Shown: piece by piece, positions 56,902 to 64,000 of the stretch | Layout: each line of letters opens with the position of its first letter | Position numbering within the stretch: the stretch's first letter is position 1 | Origin: Brachypodium distachyon | Taxonomy: Eukaryota; Streptophyta; Magnoliopsida; Poales; Poaceae | Length of the DNA stretch: 64,000 bases | Direction: 5' to 3' | Assembly: GCF_000005505.3 (NCBI RefSeq) | Contig: NC_016135.3 | Location: forward strand, 23,778,613 to 23,842,612 | Notes under the pieces: generated by a model | Seen by the model: only the letters and a program-made list of their open reading frames with translations | What the model was told of the DNA's origin: nothing | The model's database searches: none | Program-made: the position numbers and the translations under genes

Positions 56902-59900
56902 TTTTTTTTAATTTCTTTGACAACAAAAAACCCCTTATTGATTAATAGTAACGATGGTTACATCATCCAGCAAAAAGAAGGATTAAGCAAGAAGGTGGAG
57001 AACAAACCCAAGATCCAAGGGGCGAGAATCTAGCTTGGCGAGCAATCTCGTGGGCCACATTATTTGCATTTCGGTCACAACGGACAATTTGCACATTCCC
57101 AAACTCTCTAAGTAAACAGAAACACTCTTAAAAAATAGCCGAAGCAATACCATAGTCGCGGTTCCCTTTGTTTAGAGTCTCCACCACAACAGTATTATCA
57201 CAGCTAATGATAATTCTCCTACACCCCTGGGACATTGCCAACTCCAAACCAAGATAGACAGCAGCCACTTCAGCCGAGATTACATCAGCCACCAGAGGTA
57301 ACCGGTCATTTGCCGTCGCTACAAACTCCCCATTGGAATTCCGAATAACAGCTCCAACAGTCCCGCTTAAATCATCGGCAGAGAAGCTTGCATCCACATT
57401 AATCTTCACAAAATCCACCGCACGGTTTTTGCCACATCTCAGTTCTCACCGTTGCTTTAGGAGAGCCCGCAATGCTGCAGTTCCTGACCATGCTTCAGAT
57501 AGCAAACAGAGAGCTGGAATAGCTCATAGTTGGTTCATTGTGGACAAACCTTTGCCTTTGCCACCAGATTTGCCAAGCCGTAACCACAACCTTTTCCGAA
57601 AATCGTTCAATATTCACCCTAGTGGCCAGAGGAGCACAGAGCAAGTACTCAAGCATCGCCGGCCCTGCTCTATCTTGCGTGATAGCTTCAGAAATGGCTT
57701 CTGACACGCCCAGCTCCTCCCAAATCTGTAATGCCTTAGGACAGCAGAACATGACATGTGCAGTATCCTCGGGACCACTTTGGCATTGGGGACACTGCGG
57801 ATTCACTTTCACATGTCTATTCGCGAGAACAGCAAAGCATGGCATGGCCCCATGAAGAGTTTTCCAAGTGAATATTTTGACCTTGGCCGGTACATCCATC
57901 TCCCAAATTTTATTCCAGATATGGTGATCAGCCATCGCTCCCTGGCCACCACAATCATAACAGCGGTGTCCAAATTGGTGATCCCATTCCGCATGATAAG
58001 CAGATTTAACTGAGAATATACTGTTCTTAGTTAACTTCCACGCCACAAAGTCCTCCGTAATATTCTCGGTCAGGGGAATACTCAGGATCCTATCCCTATC
58101 AACCGGCCAGAAAGTTTGTTCAACCAATTGCTGATCCCAGTCTCCAGTCACTGGATCAATTAACTCCTCCACCTTGGCTAGAAGGTTATGGCGAAGCTTC
58201 GTGAATACTTTGCCCGACCTACATCCCGGAACCCAAGGATCCTGCCAAATATCGATCTTAGCCCCATTCCCGACTCTCCAAATCATACCCCGCTGGAGGG
58301 TTTTAACACCTGCCATAATACTTTGCCAAGTGAAAGAAGCCCCTTTCTTTAGATTGGCTTTCATAAAGTTTCTGTCCGGATAGTATTTCGGCCTAAGGAT
58401 AGAAGCACAGAAGGACTCTAGGGAATCCACCAGTCTCCATGCTTGCTTAGCCAGCAAGGCTAGATTAAAGCAGTGAATGTCCCGGAATCCCATACCACCA
58501 TGTTTCTTCGGAATACAAAGTTCCGACCAAGCAAACCAGTGCATACACTTATTCGAGCCTTCATCCCCCCACCAGTATTGAGACATCGCATCCGTTATCC
58601 CTTTGCAAGTTTGTTTAGGGATTTTAAAGACCGACATCGCATATGATGGAATGGCTTGAGCAGTCGCTTTGAGCAGCACTTCCTTCCCCCCAACCGAAAG
58701 GTATTTCTCCTTCCATCCCGAGGTCCTCTTCACTACTCTGTCAACAAAAAACTAGAAACTTTCGGATTTGTCGGCGCCAACCAGAGCAGGCAAACCCAAA
58801 TACTTATCCGAGAGAGCTTCAGTGAGGATATCAAGTGTTTGGCAAACCTCTTGTCTAATCTCAACAGCAGTATTGGGACTAAAGAAAACACTAGATTTCT
58901 GTACACTCACAAGCTGCCCCGAAGCTTCGCAATAAGCATCCAGCACTTGTTTTAGCCCGTCTGCATTGTCCTTATTGGCCTTCATCAACACCAGGGAGTC
59001 ATCCGCAAACAGTAGGTTTGTGACCGCAGGAGAATCACGACATACCTTCACTCCTTGGATTTGCCTTTGCCCAGCCACTTCGGCTTGAGCAAGTAACGCC
59101 GAAAGATCCTCAGAACAAAGGAGAAAAAGGTATGGCAAGAGCGGGTCCCCTTGCCTCAGACCTCTAGATGGACAAATCTCTCCCGTTACCTCATCATTAA
59201 CTCTGACCCGGTACCGAACAGAGCAAACACAAGCCATAACCAAACTAATCCAGTCATGGTCAAAACCCAGTTGAATCATCACGCCTTGGAGAAAAGGCCA
59301 TTCAACCCGATCATAGGCTTTATGCATATCCAACTTAACTGCACACATCCCTTCCTTACCCTTCTTTTTACTCTTGATGGAATGAAAGCATTCATAAGCC
59401 ACCAGAATATTGTCCGTTATAAGCCTACTCGGGACAAAGGCACTTTGGTTTGGCGAAATAATCTCTGGCAAAATGGTTTTGAGGCGAGAGGCAATGAGTT
59501 TCGAAATCACTTTGTAAACCACATTACACAGACTAATAGGACGGAATTGTTTCATATCCCGAGGATTATCCGTCTTTGTTATGAGTACGATAATGGTCTC
59601 ATTCCATCCCTCAGGAATACTCCGGGAATTTATCGCCTGTAGCACTTCGAGGACCAGATCGTCCCCAAGCATGGGCCAAAATCTTTTATAGAACACTGCA
59701 TGCAGCCCATCCGGCCCAGGAGCCTTGAAATCTCCTACATCAAACAAGGCTTTCCTAACTTCTTCCGGTGTATAGTCCTTCATCAGCAACTGATTCATCT
59801 CAGGAGAGACTTTCCTCTGAACTCGTCGGAGGACCTCCCAATTCGGTCCATGGACACCAGTAGTAAACAGGTCATCAAAGTAACGAGCCGCAATTTCCGT

Positions 59901-60941
59901 CAGCCTACTTGGATCATTCTGCACCACTCCCGCCTCATCAGCAAGCTACCTGATGCAATTTTTCTTCTTTCGTGCCGTCACCGCCCTACGAAAGTAACCC
60001 GAATTGCGATCGCCATGAAGAAGCCAGTTTGCTCTACCACGTTGCATCCAAAAGGATCTCCTCCTGATCCTCTAGATTATCTAGAAGGACCTGCACTTCC
60101 TTCTGACGGGCCACGTTCTCTGGTGTTCTAGCCTTCCTTCGGATTTTCTCCAGTTCTTTCTTCAGTTTCCTAATGCGGTTTCTAGGTCCCATCAGCACAG
60201 TCCTGTCCCAAGTATGGAAATCAACATGGACCGCCTTCGTCCTATTAGTCAGAGAAGGACCAGCATTGTTGAGGTGTGCTTTTTGCCAGGCGGTTTTAAC
60301 AATTTCATCTACCGTCTCCTCTGCCACCCATCGAGCCTCAAACTTACGCCCACCTGAGCGAGCTCTAATTTGCATATTATCATGATATTCAGTATCAATG
60401 ACGATAGGCCTATGGTCTGATCTGCAATGTTCTTCATGAGACACAACAGCCCCCAAGAACATATCATTTCAGGCATCATTTGCAACCGCTCGATCCAATT
60501 TCTCTATAATGAAGCCCCGCTGCCAAGTATATTTATCCCCATGGCTAACAAGTTCTGTCAGGTCACAATCCTGCAAGCATTCACGGAAATCTTGCATCAT
60601 ACGCCCGGGTCGCGGATTTCCCCCATCCTTTTCATGGCTAAACAGAATTTCATTGAAATCCCCAGCTACCAACCAGGGGAGGGAAGCTCTAGGGTGTAGG
60701 TCGCGCTGACAAGACCAGGATAGGTGGCGGTCATCCCACCCCGGTTCACCATAAAAGCAAGTCAGGCGCCATGCTGTTTTTAGACCCTATATCTATCACC
60801 ACATCAATATAGTTCACCGTGACATACTGTAAAGTAACTTTATTCAAATCATTTCAAAACAAGACAAGCCCTCTCGATCTTCCATCACTCTTGGACGCAC
60901 AAAAACGATCAAACCCTAACCTACGACGAAGAGCCTCAGCT
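56902..60941 (-). mobile_element. 5'-truncated, inactivated LINE retrotransposon with 13-bp target duplication
   Basis: Non-LTR retrotransposon ORF2 remains, read on the minus strand. Endonuclease: GDFNEILFSHEKDGG and KYTWQRG at 60672-60469, SDHRPIVID near 60415. Reverse transcriptase at 59927-58752: KAPGPDGLHAVFYKRFW, RPISLCNVVYKVISK, catalytic FADDS. zf-RVT region at 58733-57495 (NPQCPQCQSGPEDTAHVMFC). RNase H at 57418-57128 (INVDASFS, CDNTVVVETL). It is broken by in-frame TAGs (near 59945 and 58753) and frameshifts (between endonuclease and RT, and before RNase H). An A-rich tail is at 56902-56925. CTCGTAGCCTTTA is repeated at 56889-56901 and 60942-60954, the target-site duplication. The 5' end begins inside the endonuclease, as in typical 5' truncation. 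No LTRs. Confidence 0.92.
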
Positions 60942-60954
60942 CTCGTAGCCTTTA

Positions 60955-61575
60955 GTTTTAGCGTCCTTCCAGCTGACTTCCCACCCTAGTCAAGAAAGCG
61001 GTTCAAATTTATTTGTTCTTACAAGGAATCCAATGCCTAGGAGTATCTGTTTTACAAACGGCATTGTAGCCTTGTAGGAGTAGGAAACTTCGACCTCAAT
61101 TCAAACCAGTTTTTTCAGCTTAAGCTGGACCAACTTATGGTACCGAAGCCCAATTTATGCAGAGGCCGAACAGTGCCTTAACGGGCTATAAAGTAGACGG
61201 CAAGTTAATTTTAGTTGGGCTTCCATTAGCTTCAAGTGAAAGAGCAAACAAAGACGAGCACCGTTGATCAAGCAGAGGAGCCCAAGCCCATGAGAGCCCG
61301 TGTGTAAAAATACCCTGCGCACAACAACCACGAGCCCATCAAACGAATCGCAGCCGTCAGATCCCTCTCCCAAACCCTAACAACCAAACCCCTCCTACAT
61401 AATCCTTCCTTCTCAGTCCCTCCACCGCCGCCGCCTCTCCTCGTCTCCCGCCGTCTCCTCTCTCCCGAAGCCCAGCTCGTCGAGGTGAGCACTCCTCGGC
61501 CGAATATAGCACCGTTCTCCCCATCGTCTCAATCTCATCCTGACGGAATTTTCGTTGGTTCGCGCGACCGTGCAG
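60955..61575 (+). promoter_or_regulatory. RPL7 promoter and 5' UTR with intron
   Basis: A telo-box AAACCCTAA lies at 61372-61380. Site II-type elements (AGCCCA, complement of TGGGCT) lie at 61279-61284, 61285-61290 and 61333-61338. Telo-box plus site II is the established pairing in plant ribosomal-protein promoters. A pyrimidine-rich leader follows. A donor CGAG|GTGAGC at 61484/61485 and an acceptor GTGCAG at 61575 place an intron of 91 bp directly before the ATG. Confidence 0.75.
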
Positions 61576-63734
<2,159 letters not shown>

Positions 63735-64000
63735 GCTCTTGATTATGCACTCTGTTCGAAGGGTTATTTTGTATGAAACTTATATTACATTAGGAAGTGA
63801 ACTATGACTGAGTATGCTGCAATTTTTGATATTCAGAACTAGACATGTGAAGAAATCTCAGGTTTCCTCCGGAGGTTGAGTTATTTACTGTTTTTATAGT
63901 GGGGTATGAATATGTTTTTGTTTCTGCCATTCACCAATGTTAAATGTTGATGCTGAGCTACGTTGATATGCACTGTTACATCTGGCGTTACTTGCTGCAT
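63735..64000 (+). other. RPL7 3' UTR and downstream flank
   Basis: AT-rich sequence after the RPL7 stop. No canonical AATAAA was noticed, and no further gene begins before the window ends. Confidence 0.5.

Overview
This window is nuclear DNA from a grass (Poaceae), most likely a compact pooid-type genome. The evidence is many short plant introns, GC-rich first exons, several Stowaway- and Tourist-type MITEs with TA or TAA target duplications, Helitron-like elements and a plant LINE. The species cannot be fixed from sequence alone. About eight gene bodies occupy 64 kb. Gene models were built by hand from splice signals and reading-phase arithmetic, and every internal exon of the recognised intact genes keeps phase.

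Layout. (1) 1-434, minus: 5' end of a secreted pectin acetylesterase that runs off the window. (2) 2.9-6.5 kb, plus: complete nine-exon maltose exporter MEX1 (copy A). (3) 7.4-9.9 kb, plus: two-exon trihelix transcription factor of the GT-3a/GT-3b type. (4) 10.9-12.0 kb, plus: intact PTRHD1-like (peptidyl-tRNA hydrolase II fold) gene with a GC-AG intron. (5) 13.1-16.3 kb, minus: second, inverted MEX1 copy (B). All nine exons are in phase, but the transit-peptide part of exon 1 is missing. (6) 16.4-18.2 kb: a junction patchwork made of an LRR-gene exon fragment, a copy of the trihelix 3' flank, and a Helitron-like insertion splitting that copy. (7) 18.2-19.0 kb: LINE 3' fragment. (8) 19.1-20.3 kb, plus: second PTRHD1 copy, broken by a 1-bp frameshift and loss of the first ATG. 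(9) 21.2-22.8 kb, minus: intracellular Ras-group-type LRR gene (PIRL), the evident source of the fragment in (6). (10) 24-33 kb: long gene-free interval with MITEs. (11) 33.2-45.6 kb, minus: complete 34-exon autoinhibited P2B Ca2+-ATPase (ACA8/ACA10 type, 1082 aa). (12) 46-61 kb: repeat-rich interval with Tourist MITEs (one nested in another), a 2.3-kb Helitron-like element, Stowaway MITEs, and a 4-kb 5'-truncated LINE with a 13-bp target duplication. (13) 61.4-63.7 kb, plus: ribosomal protein L7 (uL30) with a telo-box and site II promoter.

The genes are housekeeping or metabolic and do not form one pathway: maltose export from the chloroplast at night, cell-wall deacetylation, plasma-membrane calcium efflux, translation and transcriptional control. 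The most unusual part is 2.9-22.8 kb. Segments of four neighbouring genes (MEX1, trihelix 3' flank, PTRHD1, LRR exon) have been copied locally in both orientations. This left one putatively mis-targeted MEX1 paralogue and one PTRHD1 pseudogene.
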